Shown piece by piece: positions 1 through 13,370 of a stretch of 64,000 nucleotides of DNA. The notes beneath the pieces are model-generated. The model saw only the letters and a list, made by a program, of their open reading frames with translations. It was not told the origin of the DNA and made no database searches. Position numbers and translations under genes: made by a program. The stretch lies in contig JAPEHQ010000009.1 in NCBI GenBank assembly GCA_027405735.1, forward strand, positions 558,001 to 622,000. The letters are read 5' to 3'. The first letter of the stretch is position 1, and every line of letters begins with the position of its first letter. Source of the DNA: Mucor racemosus. Lineage: Eukaryota; Mucoromycota; Mucoromycetes; Mucorales; Mucoraceae.

Positions 1-1386
1 CGTAATTCTCTTTCCGTCTTTCTCTTTTTTGGTGAGATTCTATGACGAATATTGTTGACAATGTTTGACTTTTTGGAACCTGAATTACCAGGATTATTAG
101 TCTCATTGAAATTACCATTTTCATGAGATTGCAACTCGATATCTTGACTCTTGGGGTTGTCATCATTCCTTTGCGAAAGAGGTGGAATAGCAATTAACGT
201 CTCCATATTACTGGAAGAAGGAAATTTAACATTGTGCTTTTCTCCATCACAATTTACAGGTGTTTCAGACTTTGTATTGATAATTGATTTGTGTGTATTG
301 CTAGACAAATTCTTGTAATCGGCCGGGCGATAGATGTATTCAGTTTCTCCACCAGAGTAATTCTCACGCTTGGGCTTTCTAATACGTTTTAGCAAAAAGT
401 CTTGGGGATATTTACGTTTCACTCGCTTCAATTTATCGAGTATTTTAAGAGCTCGTTCATTTTGTACAAGGCGATCGCCGTAAGCTTTTTTGTGGAAAGA
501 AGTGACGATAAATTGTAATATAAATTTCTCGACAAACAAGAACAATGTCAATATAAAGAAACACTCCCAGACGTATTCTAGCGTCCTGACATAGATTGGT
601 CGCGATGGTCTATCAATGTGTCTACGAATAAATGCCCAAGAAGCCCATGCCCATGCGCCGATTGCTACTGTTTTAGTATAGCTCTTTAGAGCCATATAAT
701 ACTATGATGATCGCATTAGTCAAATAATCAATTTGTGGGCATCAAGGACATTACCGAAAGCCTTGATCGCAAGTATTCACTTCTTGTAGCGTAAAATTTG
801 TCAACGGTTTTCTTGAGAACCCATGGTAGGATTTCAACAAGGCATTGCGTAACAAATGATATGCAAAACATAAATGCAATAAAAGTAAACCACAATCTCA
901 AGTTGTATGATTTCATGGTAGGATCTCCATCTCCGGGATGAACTGCAATAGATACACCAATACATACACCCACAGAAATTAATGCCAATATAACATGCGT
1001 AATCCAAGTTCTTAATGATGATCTACGTTCCAAACAGAAAAAATAAGACTTTTCTCTCTTCATTTTACCATCATAACGACGGCCTTCTTCAGAGTCTTCA
1101 TCTTCCCAATCAAAATTATCCGCATTTTCAGAATCGCTGCCTGTCTTGAAGGTTTCTATATCACTTTCAGATGTCTGAACAGAAGCAGAATCGTATTTGA
1201 CATCTTCTTTGGGAGATACATAATCAGGCTCTTCACATACAGTACTAGGACTATCTGATGCCTGACTCTCGTTCAGAATGCCTATCCATGTCAAAGATTT
1301 TGTTAGCTTGATCTGATCGTAATTTTCTGATCTGACCCGAAATTCTCGATCTGAGGGTTACCCTTTTGTTTATTGTCAACAGGCAT
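1..1386 (-). CDS. MscS-family mechanosensitive channel (fungal Msy1/2-like), 3' end cut by window edge
   Basis: Read as exons 1362..1386, 755..1281 and 1..701 (minus), continuing past the left edge. The start MPVDNKQKG joins in frame to ILNESQ across an 80-nt intron, and a 53-nt intron (702..754) joins YLRSRLS to YYMALKS. The N-terminus is acidic and polar, followed by hydrophobic segments (TWITHVILALISVGVCIGV; LWFTFIAFMFCISFVTQCL; YTKTVAIGAWAWASWAFI; FFILTLFLFVEKFILQFIV). The run EKFILQFIVTSFHKKAYGDR, then ALKILDKLKR, is the signature of fungal Msy1/Msy2 channels just before the EF-hand and MscS pore. Known family members sit in ER or plasma membrane and release ions and calcium under hypo-osmotic stress. 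EF-hand and pore helix lie outside the window. The first exon is the least certain part; an alternative ATG lies at 1294. Confidence 0.8.
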
Positions 1387-2389
1387 TATGAATTTTTTCC
1401 AGAAAATCAAGAGATAGGGAGAAAGCGAAAGAAGTAGAGTATTTTAGATCCCATGTTTCTGGATCCTTAGGAGTTATTTTGGACAATCACCCATGAAAAT
1501 CATAGCAAAAAAAAAAAATAAAAATAACAATTATAGGCTTGTTTCAACGTCATGAAAGGTGTGTTTGATCTTGTCTACTGAATCTTGCCTAATCGATTTG
1601 TTGCAAACTCGCCGATTCAAATCGATGTGCATATAAACGACACTAAAACTGATCTGTTCAACACCAACACCAATGTCAAACAAGGTGTTTTAAGTTAATA
1701 TATACACTAGTCGCCTTATGTTGATAGATATCATGAATAGTTTGCACATTTTTTTTTTTTGTTAAATGAGTTTTATTTGTTGCGCGTATGTCTAAGGCGT
1801 GAACCGAAAATAAAGCGATGCTCAACAAGGATTGAGAAAATTATAATAAAAAAAAATAGTAATACAAAGGTAAAGTGAAAAGTCTAAGGTAAGAAATGAA
1901 ATAACAAAGGGTGAAATTAATGCAGATCAGAAAGATGATCCTCAGCATACCGTTTTTGGAGGGCAGAGGAAGTAGTCTCGGAATACTTCACTAAAAAACC
2001 TGATAGTTTATAATTGTTTTATACATGGTTACATGTTGGTAACATCGTATAGATTATCTTATATAGTATTTCTTGTTTCTAGAATTAGTAAAATCTAATA
2101 CATTGGCATTTTTTGTACGTTTAGTCTGGCTAAAGATGAATGATTTTTATAGTATAAAGTAAAAATAGATTCCCATACGATTTTATTCAGCTTTATATGA
2201 CTCTTTGGGTTTTCTAAAAGCATGATATTATATATTAATGTACAACCTTCAGAACCGTATTATTGTTTAGTGGAACATTTACACGACAACAACTATAGTC
2301 TTTTAAGGTGGTGATTTGACAACCTAATTTTGTATCAAAACAATAAAATATTCAGCCTTTCTGAGCATTTGTTTTTTACGTAATCTACT
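1387..2389. other. intergenic, no gene seen
   Basis: AT-rich spacer upstream of the MscS gene with poly-A/T runs. I see no credible ORF with domain support, tRNA or inverted repeat. It presumably holds the channel gene's promoter. Confidence 0.5.
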
Positions 2390-3210
2390 CTGGCGCGATG
2401 ATTAGAAAGTAAAAATTTATTGTCATCAAATACAATATTGCACAGTACTAAAAGGTGTAAAGATTTATAGTAATAAACTTGAATCGAGCGGGTACAGCAT
2501 CGTGGATTCTTGAAAAATGTTTTCAAATATCGTAAAATCTCTTATTTTTCAGACTTACAGGGCCTATAAGCGGAATATTAATTTCAAAAATTATTCTTGT
2601 CCAGATCATCGATTTTGACATTTTCCAATTTTTTTTTCTGCTTTTGCAAATTTAGAGTTAATTATACTACCAATCATAAAAAAAAAATTATGCACATATA
2701 GAAAATGTAGCGCTCTATTTGCTCAATAAAAAATAACAAACATTTTTATTGCAAAACATTACATGAAAATCCTTTAACCGAAAATCCGTTTTTGGGCCAA
2801 AAGTACAAAGTTTCATTACTTAAAATTTAATATTAAGTTTTTATAAAATGCGTATTAGCTATGGCTACAATTTTCTCTCATAATGTAGTATATTTAAACA
2901 ATGATTTTGGTATCAAAAATTGATTTTTCTGTTTTTTGATCAAAATCATGAGTGTTGGTAAGGGATGAAATGAGCCCCGAAAATGTCGGCTACAAAAACT
3001 GAATTTTCAGACCGCACGTGGTTAAGTATAAATAAAAGTTGAAAAAAAAAATACTTTTTCATTTAAAACTTGGGTATATCATAGTATAATAGAGCTAGTA
3101 GTTTAATATTGTTACGCTCACTTATGGTGTCGCTCTGAGGGCTAGATTTTGCAATTTTTTTCAATGAATGTATGATATGACAGACAGTTTTTCTACACAG
3201 CAGAATGAAT
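2390..3210 (+). repeat. Repeat family G, copy 1 (divergent)
   Basis: Matches, with scattered substitutions, the blocks at 34,601-35,489 (same orientation) and 29,755-30,645 and 55,160-56,390 (reverse). Shared landmarks are TTTTGGGCCAAAAGTACAAA near 2,790, ATGCGTATTAGCTATGGCTA near 2,850 and the GTTACGCTCACTTATGG/GTCGCTCTGAGG block near 3,110. No coding capacity is seen. This is the most diverged copy and has lost the dynein-like segment present in copies 2 and 4. Confidence 0.75.
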
Positions 3211-4505
3211 AGATCATCATGGTAACTACGAGCATCGTTACCAATCTTATCATTTGTTTGCTTATATACTATTGTATTTCTTTTCAATTCAATCAACCTC
3301 ACTCTCTATTTATCTACATTTTACATATATACTTCGCTTCTCATCATCTATTAGTTTTATAACTTCATCCAACTAAATATAAAATATACTAAAATTTAAA
3401 CTTTCCATTGTTGTTGTTGTCACGATCCTATTATACTACTTTATTATGGCGAAATCAAATGTTTAACTCCTTGAAATCATTTGAAATGAAATGACATATG
3501 GTGATAAACATGATATATAAATCAGAATATAGATATGCGTAAATTCTATCTTGCTTCTCTTGAATGCGTAATGATACAGGCAAATAACATGTATTTTCAT
3601 TAAAAAGATGCTATGCGATGGGGTGTTTTCATACTGTTAAAACTGTACACTGAAAATGAAGACGCATCAGCTATGAGGCAGGAGAGATTATACGCTTGAA
3701 ACAAGTCAATGCTGTACTTGCCAACAGTAGTAATTGGATTTTTGTATCATCGACTGAATGCTCTTCTATAGGAACTGCGTTGTGTTCGAGACATTGGAGA
3801 GATAAGCTGATGACTTCATTACAACGCCTGGCGATTGAGAATTGCTTGGGATGTTGGACGGACCCTTCGAATTGAGAATGTTCATATGTAAGCCCAAAAA
3901 TGCTGAATTGTGATGTGTTTTGAATGATTTGGCTATATTTTCCTTCGGATTACCTTGCTTGAGTTATCAAATAAATGAAATATGTGCATTTCATTTGACG
4001 TGGGCATATTCAACCATAAATATTGCATTTTTTCATCAGTTTACTGTAGCTAGAAACAAGCATTGAGCAAAATCACTGCCAAATGTTGGAAAAAGCGGTT
4101 CACAAAAACAAGTTTTGATCCAACCTTCTGCGAGTAATTGACACTCTAATTATTTGAATTTATGGAATGAGCTCGTCATTATTGATAGCTATATTGCATT
4201 TTGGTGTTGAGAGATTCGATTTTTCAAGTTTGTTGATTCTTTTTGTTGCTTTGACATATCGAGCTTACGCCAATGCGAGATGTATAGTATTAGACAAACC
4301 GACTGCAAAATAAAAAGTTGCATTTAATGTCATACGAACAATGTCCAATACTTGCTTTCTGTTTTTCATATATGTAACATAGCATAGGAAATTATGCCAT
4401 TTTAATACATTAAAAATCCTTTAAAGATTACCACTGCTCAAATTATACTAGTATAACAAAAAAAAAAAACTCCAGTTTATTTTTTTTTTTACAATAAAAT
4501 TGCAA
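3211..4505. other. intergenic, no gene seen
   Basis: AT-rich DNA between family G copy 1 and the 3' end of the bromodomain gene. No ORF with family support or structural RNA was recognised. Confidence 0.5.
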
Positions 4506-4852
4506 CTAATCTACATCCATATCAGATAATTCACCATCGCCATTGATTGCTTCAGGACTATGATCGTTACTCTTTGAATTTTCCAATCGAACACACTTAC
4601 TCAATAAACGTTTGCGAAGTTCTGGTATTTTAATGGGAGCTCTCTTTACAAAGCCAGGAACAGGTATATGACGATAATCGTTTGTATCTCGTTGCCAAGT
4701 ATAAATTTCTCGCCAATCTTGATCTCGAGCTAAAAATGAGGATTCGAATTTAGCAAACATCATTTTTTGTTTACTGATGTCGATTGTTTCCAAATCCTAT
4801 GTATACATTTAGTACAAACATGAATTGATTTCTGATTTTTTATGCTTTTTTT

Positions 4853-4883
<31 letters not shown>

Positions 4884-7285
4884 CCAAATCACGATTTCTA
4901 TCCATTTTATCTTGTTGTCGTCTGATTTGCGATTGTTGATTTAGTTCTCGTAATTTATTTAATCTGGCTTCGCTTGCAATGCGTTCCTTTTCTAATCGAA
5001 TTCGTTCATTCTTTTCCCATCTATCTTGTTCCTCTCGTTTCTAATGGAAACAATTAGTTTTTCGAATATGTATATTTCTCGAGTTAACATTTACTTGTTG
5101 TTCTTTCAATTTCTTTTCATTATGAATTTGATTATATAAAACATTAATATCAAAAGGTTGTGCTTTGGGAGCAGGTGGAGCAGGTGGAGCTTGTGGTGGG
5201 GGAGACTGACGTAAACTTGTCGTAGAAACACTGGGTGAAATAATTTCTTTTGGTTTTTTTATGTAATTGGTATGATGTGTTTGCTGTAAATGTGGTTTAT
5301 GTTGAGCAGTTGTATTTACTGTAGTTGCTGCTGTTGGTGTAGTAGTTTCAGTAGGTGATTTTTTAGCCAATGCAAGCCATTTATCATGGTTTTGTAAAAC
5401 AGTAGGTGTCTAATCTTCTGTCAATACTTGTATAAAAAAACAAAATACATTTGTAGCAATACTTACAGGTTTCTCTGATTTTTTATCTTTGATAGGTGAT
5501 GGAGGTTTAACTCCAATGGCTAATTTAGGCCCATTGGTTGATGTAGTGGTAGCTAAAGATGGAGGCTCTTTAGAAAGGGCTAATCCAGGTACTTTGACCA
5601 TTGGTTTTGGCTAATAATTGCAGTAAGTATGTGTCAATCCTGTCCATCATTTACCTTGATTATCATTACCTTTGGTTTTTCTTCTTCTTTTTTGACATTT
5701 GGTCCATTTAATTTCAATCTTAAAATTGTTGATCGACCTTGGTTATTGTTGTTATTATTATTAGTGTTGATTTTTATGCTGGATGATGAATTATCATTTT
5801 TAGGTAATGATGATTCCGAGGAGCTTGAGGTAGTTATTGTTTGTGGAGGTTGTATTTGTTGTGGTGGTGGTGGTGGTTGTTGTACAGTGGATGTAGGAGT
5901 AATATTAGATGTTGAAGTATCTACAATGTGTGAAGTACGTTGTCTTTTTGACGAATGATGCTTTGAAGATTTCTTGCTGCTACCATTACTATGTAATTTT
6001 GCCCAATATTTCTCAAATACTTGTTCAAATTCTTTACCAAGATTGTGAACGAGATGGTGAGGTGGATTATAAAAGTAACAATTACGAAACATTAACCGAA
6101 TATCTTCTGCTAATTCCTCTTCATTTGTATATTCGTATTCGTATAATTTGCGCTCGTAAGTTGCCATATCCATGGGGTTTTTAATAATTTCATAATAATC
6201 TGAAGCTCCCCAAGCATCCGCATCTACAGGATTAAGAAATGGCCAATATAAACCTTTATATTTTTGTTTTTTTAATTCATGAATAAGAGCTTCACAGCGT
6301 TTGAATTGATCTTCAGGCATAACTTCTACTGAATCATGATTAACCGTTCTAGATGTAGATGTAGATGCTGTTGTTGGTGGAACAGCTGGTATTTGAGCCG
6401 ATTCGGTGGTTGTAATAGTAGTAGGGGTAGTAGTTGGAATTGATGGAACATGTGTTTCTGTAGCAAGTCCATGTTGTATAGGCAATCTAACCTTTATTCG
6501 TGGTTTCGATGTCTGTTGTTCAGGAATTGTAGTATTATTCGTATTCATATCCATCATTGCGGGTGATATTGAAGTGGATTGTTGCTGTTGTTGTTGTTGT
6601 TGTGGTGGTTGTGGTGGTTGTGGTGGTTGTGGTAATTGTTCTGTTAAAAATGTCTAGAGATATGTCAATACTTTTTTTCTTTTTATCATATACCAAATAT
6701 ATAAAACTAACATTATCATTATACATCGGTAATGCAGCAGGTGTAGGCGCAGAAAATGATATTTTTGTTGGTGCTGTTGTAGCTTGAAGAACAGCAGGTT
6801 CTTTTCTACATAATTTTATATAGTGCTCCTCAAGTTTCTTTGCATCCTGAGTTACAGGGTCTCCAGCATTGTTATATAAGTAGCAATTATCGAAAACGAG
6901 TTGTACGTCAGATTTAAATGCTGCAACATTTGGATATTGATCTGCTTTCAATTTCCTTTCAATAGTGCCAAAATCCATTGGAGATTTGATAATGTCGAAA
7001 TAATCAGGAATATTGAACTGGATTGGATCGACTGGCTCGAGAAAAGCAATAGCTCTTTTATGTTTTTTCAATGATTTGATGGTTTGTGAACACCACTTTT
7101 TTTCCGCTGGTGTCATTATAACGGTTTGTTGTGATTGTTCTGAAAGTGGAGAAGGTGGTGGAGTAGACTCGGTTCTGTAAATAAAAGTGAATAATTCGTA
7201 GTAAATTACAAAAATAACAAATAAAAACTTACGGTTCATCGTCTATAAGACTCGCAAATGGTCTTTTTTGAGCAACACTGGACAT
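4506..7285 (-). CDS. Double-bromodomain chromatin reader (BET/Bdf1-like), 806 aa
   Basis: Exons 7233..7285, 6712..7174, 5655..6653, 5467..5610, 5095..5409, 4885..5040 and 4506..4796; the sum is 2,421 nt with an open frame. Bromodomain 1 (about residues 39-140) has the acetyl-lysine asparagine in NCYLYNNAGDPV and PMDFGTIERKL; bromodomain 2 (about 286-390) has NCYFYNPPHHLV and NPMDMATYERKL. Between them are proline/glutamine and Ser/Thr-rich linkers; a basic KKSSKHHSSKRQR patch follows. The C-terminus has a charged coiled coil (KREEQDRWEKNERIRLEKER) and an acidic end (GDGELSDMDVD). Family members bind acetylated histone H4 and recruit transcription factors in the nucleus. No canonical ET domain is recognisable, so it may be a divergent BET protein or another double-bromodomain class. 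The 88-nt last intron is mostly a T run. Confidence 0.88.
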
Positions 7286-8380
7286 GATTTCTTTATTTCT
7301 ATTTTCTTTAATAAAACCTATCAAGAAAATGGAACCAAGAAAACTTCAAGTGCTTTTGAAAAAAAAAAAAAAAAAAACAGAAATTTAGTATTGAAAAAAG
7401 TTTTCTCTTTTGGATTCAAAAAGAAAATATTGAGATAGCTTTGAATAGCCGCTTTGTATTGATATATACAGTTTCGCGTTGAATTGGCAGGGAAAAAGAC
7501 TTGTTTTATAGATATCTACTTGTTTTAGCCTTAGTTTATCCCAAAAATGTCAAATAATGTGCAGTTATTTGATAGATTTTCGGTAGGAATGGTGGTTTAA
7601 GGGTTTGCAACATGGTTTTCAGGCTACTACAATAGCTATATGGAAGTGAAAAACTGATACGTCATTCTATATCAACGCCAATCATAAGTCTGATTTACAT
7701 TTTCATTTAAAAACTACATGTATTCAACAACTTGAATACCAAAACAATACATAATCTTTCTAAATAAAACCCCAACAAAAAAATCTATATGTTTATTAAT
7801 GACATTGGCTTATTGATAAAGTATAGCTATATGATTTACATTAAATATTCATGGCATAAAAATCCTTGAAACATTAACCACATTAAAATCCGCCTCAAAT
7901 GAAAAACTCGCCGTGATTTATACAATGGATATTTAATTTATCATAAACTAATGTATGCTGTGCATTAGTTGCAACAGTTCATGAAGCAATGTAATACCTG
8001 TATACATTGCGATTAAAGCCCAGAAATCCTTTACATGGAAATGTTGAATGTGTAGATCTCGAAACAAAAATGTTACACACTATATATAAGCAATTCGTTG
8101 CTAGGCGAGTTGCTATGGTAACCAATATCTCAGATCAAGGGTTAATGCAGGTATGAATTAAGTTTAGAATATGTCAACTATATTAATAAAAGGCATTTTC
8201 ATTGATGAAACTGTTATTGTTTGATTATCGCTACGAAATAGTGATCTGTTTTAGGCTTTGTAGACATTGAAATGTGTGTCACAGCACATTTTTTTCTTAC
8301 TTATTTGGGTTCTCAAACTTGTATACACATATCCCCTTATTTCCCTTTTTCTTTTTTCCCCTCTTTTTGTAGAATTAAAA
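7286..8380. promoter_or_regulatory. Divergent promoter region between the bromodomain and ArfGAP genes
   Basis: The two flanking genes are transcribed away from each other, so this 1.1 kb should hold both promoters. Just before the plus-strand ATG at 8381 lies a pyrimidine-rich tract ending TTTTTGTAG, which looks like a 3' splice site and suggests a 5' UTR intron. No specific operator was recognised. Confidence 0.45.
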
Positions 8381-11300
8381 ATGTCTAAAGATGAAGATAC
8401 AGCAGATGGAAAGAATTCACCTGATGAAATTATAGCTACATTAGCAGAAAATACTCCACATTTGCCAACGTCCATATCAAAAAGTTCGTTCATGGATGAT
8501 GCTTATTTAGAGGACGGCCCGTTATTTCGAGCTACAATTAAGCAACTTGAGGATCGAACATCTACATTGAAACATTCATTGAAAAAAATCATCAAATCAG
8601 CAGCAAATGCATTGGATATTCGTCGTCAATTGTCTCGAGCAGATGAAAGTTATTATGATGCCTTACGTGATATGCAATGCGTAGAACCATTGATGAGCCA
8701 CTACCTAAATAATGCATGGAACATCATTCAACAAGAGCGTACTCGATTAGATCAATCACTTTACAGTCAAATGCTGGCACCATTAAGATTAATATACGAT
8801 GAAGATATCAAGATGGCAGAATTAAAAAAACGACAATTTGAAGAGGAGAGTAAAGAATATTATGCTTCACTAGCAAAGTATCTAAAAAGCAAAAAGAAAT
8901 CAACAGAAGAAGAGCAAAAGAAACACAATCAGAAAAAATGCAAATTTGATTTAGCAAGATTTGATTATTTAGGATTTTTACTAGATGTTCATGGCGGTAA
9001 AAAAGAAAATGAAATATTATTTTGTATCACGGATCACACTATTCGAGATTTTAACTATTACGAATCCATTGCAAATAAAATTGAACCTGAAAAACCTGGC
9101 CTAAATGAATTAGTATCACTTATGACAGCAAATTCATTAGAGCAAGAACTGGCAACAAATGAAAGAGCTGCTAAACGAAAGGAATTGTTGTGTAACATTG
9201 ATAACGTGGATCAACAACAAAAACAGACAGAAGAGAACGATGACAATATCACAAGCATACCAGCTATACCTGAATTGAATTTCGCTAGTAATGAAGAAGC
9301 TACATTTAAAGGTATTCGAGATATGGAACAAAGAGATCAAATTGTTGGACGTAAAAAGGAAGGGTTTTTGTTTGCTACAGCAAAGCCATCAAAAAGTACA
9401 GGTGGATTTGATGTAACTAGTTCTTCAGTTACATGGCACAAGTATGATTTGTAAATATAAACGCTTAGTTGGATATAGTCTCATATAGTTGATTTATAGG
9501 TATTGGTGTGTTCTAAGTGGGGGCCAATTGCACGAATATTCAAACTGGAAAAGGCAATTAGAGCCACATATCGACCCCATTAATTTAAGGTTTGCTACAG
9601 TTCGTGAGGCTCGTAATGCAGAACGTCGGTTCTGTTTTGAAGTCATAACGCCTCATATGCGACGTATTTATCAAGCGACATCAGAAGAGGAGGCTCAAAG
9701 TTGGATTGGGACAATTCATAATTCAATTGAAAGTGTTTTGAATGGAACAAGTATTTCTTCTGCAAACTTATTTGATTTAGGTGCTGCAACATCTCCAGCC
9801 GCTTCAACAAACAAAAGGCATGGAAGATCTTTAAGTGGAGCTTTTAAAAATGGGTTTGCTGCAGTAGCAGCAGCAGCAGCAGCTACTGCTGCATCTGCAA
9901 ACCAAGGAGCAATAACTACTTCACCAAGTCATTCAACAGGTTTAAAAGATCGTACTAGTAAAAGACAGTCTGCTAATAACAGTTCGTTAGCAAATGCTAA
10001 TACAGCAGATAGTAATCCTACACCATCAGAAGGAGCAGAATTGTTGGTATCAGCATCTTCAAGTCCGAATGACAGATTCAGATGGTCTGGGTTCAGCTTT
10101 GGAGGTAATCACGATAAGCATAATGGCGCAAATAAACTATCGAGCATTCAACAAAGTTCAAATAATAATGGAAATTATGTATTTTCATCACTTCCTGATT
10201 CTGAAGCAAATACAAGATTATTATCAATTTTACGAGAGGATCCATCAAATCGCTATTGTGTTGATTGTGGAGCTAAAAATCCGGATTGGTGTTCATTGAA
10301 TCTAGGGGTTTTATTGTGTATAGGTAAGGGTTTAATATATACACTTAATGTCAGTAAATTAATACATGTACATTTCAGAATGCTCTGGCGTACATCGCAG
10401 TTTAGGAACACATATATCAAAGATCCGGTCTTTAACATTAGATAGTACTTCATACACTCCAGATATTGTGGAACTATTGAAATCAATTGGTAATGAACGA
10501 TCAAACGCTATTTGGGATACAAGATTTGAAAAAGGTTCCACTACCACTATAACAGCTAATAATATACCAAGACCTAATCCTACTGATCCTCGTGCTATTA
10601 AATTAGCATACATTCAAGCTAAATATGTAGGCCGTCAATTCGTAAAGCAGCCTTCTTCAACTGATGATATTAAACTTTCAGCTGATGAACTATTGTTTGA
10701 AGCCATTGATCAAGATGATATCCCAAAAGCATTGTTTGCTCTTGCTTCAGGAGGAAATGTAAATTCTTCTCGTCCTGATCCTACAAAATCTCCACGAATC
10801 TCACTCCTTTTACCTTCACCTCAACAACAACAACAAAAACAACAACAACAACATTCAGTACAGAAATTTATGCCGTTTTTGATGGATTTGGATGATGAAT
10901 CTTCAAAGAAACTGGAAGTAAATGAAAAAGATGAAGATGAAAAAGAAGCAGATGGTCATTATATCGTGCGCTATGCATTACATTATGCGTTGTTGCATGG
11001 ACGTGAAGCATCTAACGACGAATTGTTTTACACATCACCTATTGTTTTGCAAAGTAATAGTAGCATAAAAACCAACAACACAGAAACAGGTGACGAATCT
11101 TCTATCCTATCTGAGTCATATGAAAATGCATCTGGTGTCGCTGTTGCTACCTCCACAAATACATCAATTTCACCTAGAAAAATCATTTTCCCCATGGCAG
11201 AATTTTTACTTCAAAATGGCGCGGATACAGGTGTCATTGACCCAGAAACTGGGCTCACCTTGGCAGATCTAGTTGGCATGGGTTCAATTGTAAGCGATAA

Positions 11301-11529
11301 TGCAATTGCATACATTAGCATGAAAAGCACTGCTCGTGGACAATCTGCCATTATCCGATCTAGTACAATCTTAAACCAACATTTATTAAACCTTCAACAA
11401 TTAAGTATAAAAGAAGAAGAGCCCGGTAATAAATCTTCTGAAGATTTATCTCGTATTGAAGAAGCATCAATTAATGATGATATACCACCACCGTTACCAC
11501 CCAGAAAAGACAATCAAATCAATCAGTAG
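8381..11529 (+). CDS. BAR-PH-ArfGAP-ankyrin protein (ACAP/centaurin-beta type), 1011 aa
   Basis: Exons 8381..9441, 9500..10323 and 10379..11529 (3,036 nt). It is a GTPase-activating protein for Arf small GTPases acting on curved membranes in vesicle traffic and actin control (family knowledge). An N-terminal helical BAR-like region (about 40-290; [19 protein letters not shown]) precedes a PH domain (about 318-440, starting KKEGFLFA and ending [15 protein letters not shown]). The ArfGAP zinc finger is C607-x2-C610-x16-C627-x2-C630, followed by [16 protein letters not shown] with the arginine finger at R635. A C-terminal ankyrin-like stretch contains [20 protein letters not shown]. The end, [11 protein letters not shown], is a proline-rich SH3-ligand motif. 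Low-complexity Ala, Gln and Ser runs lie between domains. Splice junctions restore KYWCVLSG in the PH domain and CIECSGVHR in the zinc finger, which supports the model. Confidence 0.92.
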
Positions 11530-12239
11530 ATTATTTTATGCTGAACATTTTCCATTTTTATATTATACTTTTATATTCTATATACTTTTAATTTTAATCT
11601 TCTATTTTTAATTCTATTAATAAGCGATAATGCTTGGCTAATTTACTAATTACTATATGCAATAAAAGGGTCCATATATATCCGTAACTTTAGCAATACT
11701 TTGCATGACATTTACAGTTGAAAGCAGCAGTGGTGGTGAGGCATGAAATGATCTGCATATTGTGAGTAATATAGTAGCCTTTTTTATTGCTACAATATGC
11801 TGAGATTAAGTGTTTGTCATTGAATTTGTTCATTTTATTAGGAACATTTCTAATAATAAAAAATAATCTTTAATTGCTTTTATTTCTGATTGATTAATTT
11901 AATCAATAAAAAAATATATTCATTTTATAAAATTAAGACTTGTTTTGTTTCGATACACACGATAATTGACGAACTTTATTGGATTGTGATACTTTACGAA
12001 ATGTTACGCTCCAAAAGTTCAAATACATTTTGTGTTTTTTTTTTGTAGATACCTGCTCCAGTAAAATTTGAATTTTCATAGTTTCAATCTTTAAAATTGG
12101 ATCACGTCGGCTTTTCTACAACTAACCTCATACTAAACACTTTTTAGAATATACCTTAAGCACTGCTAAATAGATATAAATTGGCCACACCATCTTACTT
12201 GTTTCTAAGTATATTCTATATCTCACGAGACTCAAAAAC
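11530..12239. other. intergenic, no gene seen
   Basis: 3' flank of the ArfGAP gene; AT-rich, with several AATAAA-like polyadenylation signals (for example AATAAAAGG near 11,660). Nothing else was recognised. Confidence 0.45.
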
Positions 12240-13370
12240 ATGTAAAAATCACTGTCTTTTCCTTAAAAACTGGGCCCAATTTCTCATCCTGCTCCACTTT
12301 TTTTTTCACTAAATAACACCAGGAAAAAATTATATGCCAATGTACCTGAGAGGCTCACCTTTAATCCAAAAACAAGTATCCGAAAATATCCTATTTTTTT
12401 CAGTTGATATTAATTTTTCGGTGCTAATGTTTCAGATTTTTACCCGTATTTCACTGCTAAAAATTAAAACTTTGAGGCTTCATATCTCTACAAACTACTA
12501 AGCAATATTAACACTTTTTAATAATCAAACTTACTTGTTTTGGAGCACTCTATAACATACTTTAGTAAAAAAAAAATCCTGAACACTTTTATTTTTTTTC
12601 CAATTTTTTGACATTTTCATAGTAGATTTCAAAATATTCGTTAAACTGAGCTACGCCTTTTTTACATTCATTACGTAGAGCTTGCTGAGCTCTCTCGGAC
12701 CCAATTCAGGTTTTTTCAAAATATTTATTTTTCGTGGAGATATCCTAAAAAATGTGTACAAAGGAATACTTTCATTTCTAGCTTCAATTTTTCCCTGTAT
12801 ACCCTCGTCCCAAATCCTGAATTTGAAAAAAAAAATGGACAAAAATCTCGTTTTCTTTATGAAAAATGCAGCTAGAAAGTTCAGCAATAGCTTGATTGAT
12901 AGATAATATTTTTACGCATTATATCCATTATTTACATTTAAAATATGCTTATAAAAAGTAATGTATATATTCAAAAAACCTCTAAAATTTCAATTGCATT
13001 TTACGTAAAATTTGATGTGAAACATTTATCTAAATTTTGTTTTGATAAATACGGAATATAAAACTGTACAAAAACCATTTAGTACGCTAGGTCTATTTAC
13101 TTTTCAGTTCATGAGCCATTAAACGATTTTGTTTTTTTGATCATTTTCTAATCGATTTCACAAATCCGTTTTTGAAACTCAGATATCATAGTTTTAAGAT
13201 GTAATATGAACTATTGTTTTGATTATCTCGACGAAAAACTGACACTTTTCGCTGAAACAAAAAATACGGAGTAAGTTTGAGGTTAATCTATCTTGTGGAT
13301 ACAAAAAATTAGCATTTCATTTAGGTACCCAATTTTTTACAATCGATTTTAGGTCCATGTTTAGGTCAGT
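12240..13370 (+). repeat. Repeat family F, copy 1
   Basis: Long non-coding AT-rich repeat shared with 24,310-27,230 (interrupted) and 39,470-44,760 (interrupted by the hAT element). Landmarks are CTAAATAACACCAGGAAAAA near 12,310, ACTTACTTGTTTTGGAGCAC near 12,530, TTTTTCGTGGAGATATCCT near 12,730 and TTTTACAATCGATTTTAGG near 13,330. No TSD or terminal repeat could be fixed. The same short ORFs recur in all copies but drift at synonymous and non-synonymous sites alike and match no known protein. Confidence 0.75.

Noticed and set aside
6406..6787. Plus-strand Cys- and Val-rich ORFs over the bromodomain gene
   Set aside because: Reverse reading of CAA/CCA codons encoding Gln, Pro and Thr runs.
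12651..12906. Short ORFs recurring in every family F copy (ending near KNAxRxFSNSLI-R)
   Set aside because: Recurrence is explained by repeat copies; substitutions do not favour codon third positions and no start or family support exists.
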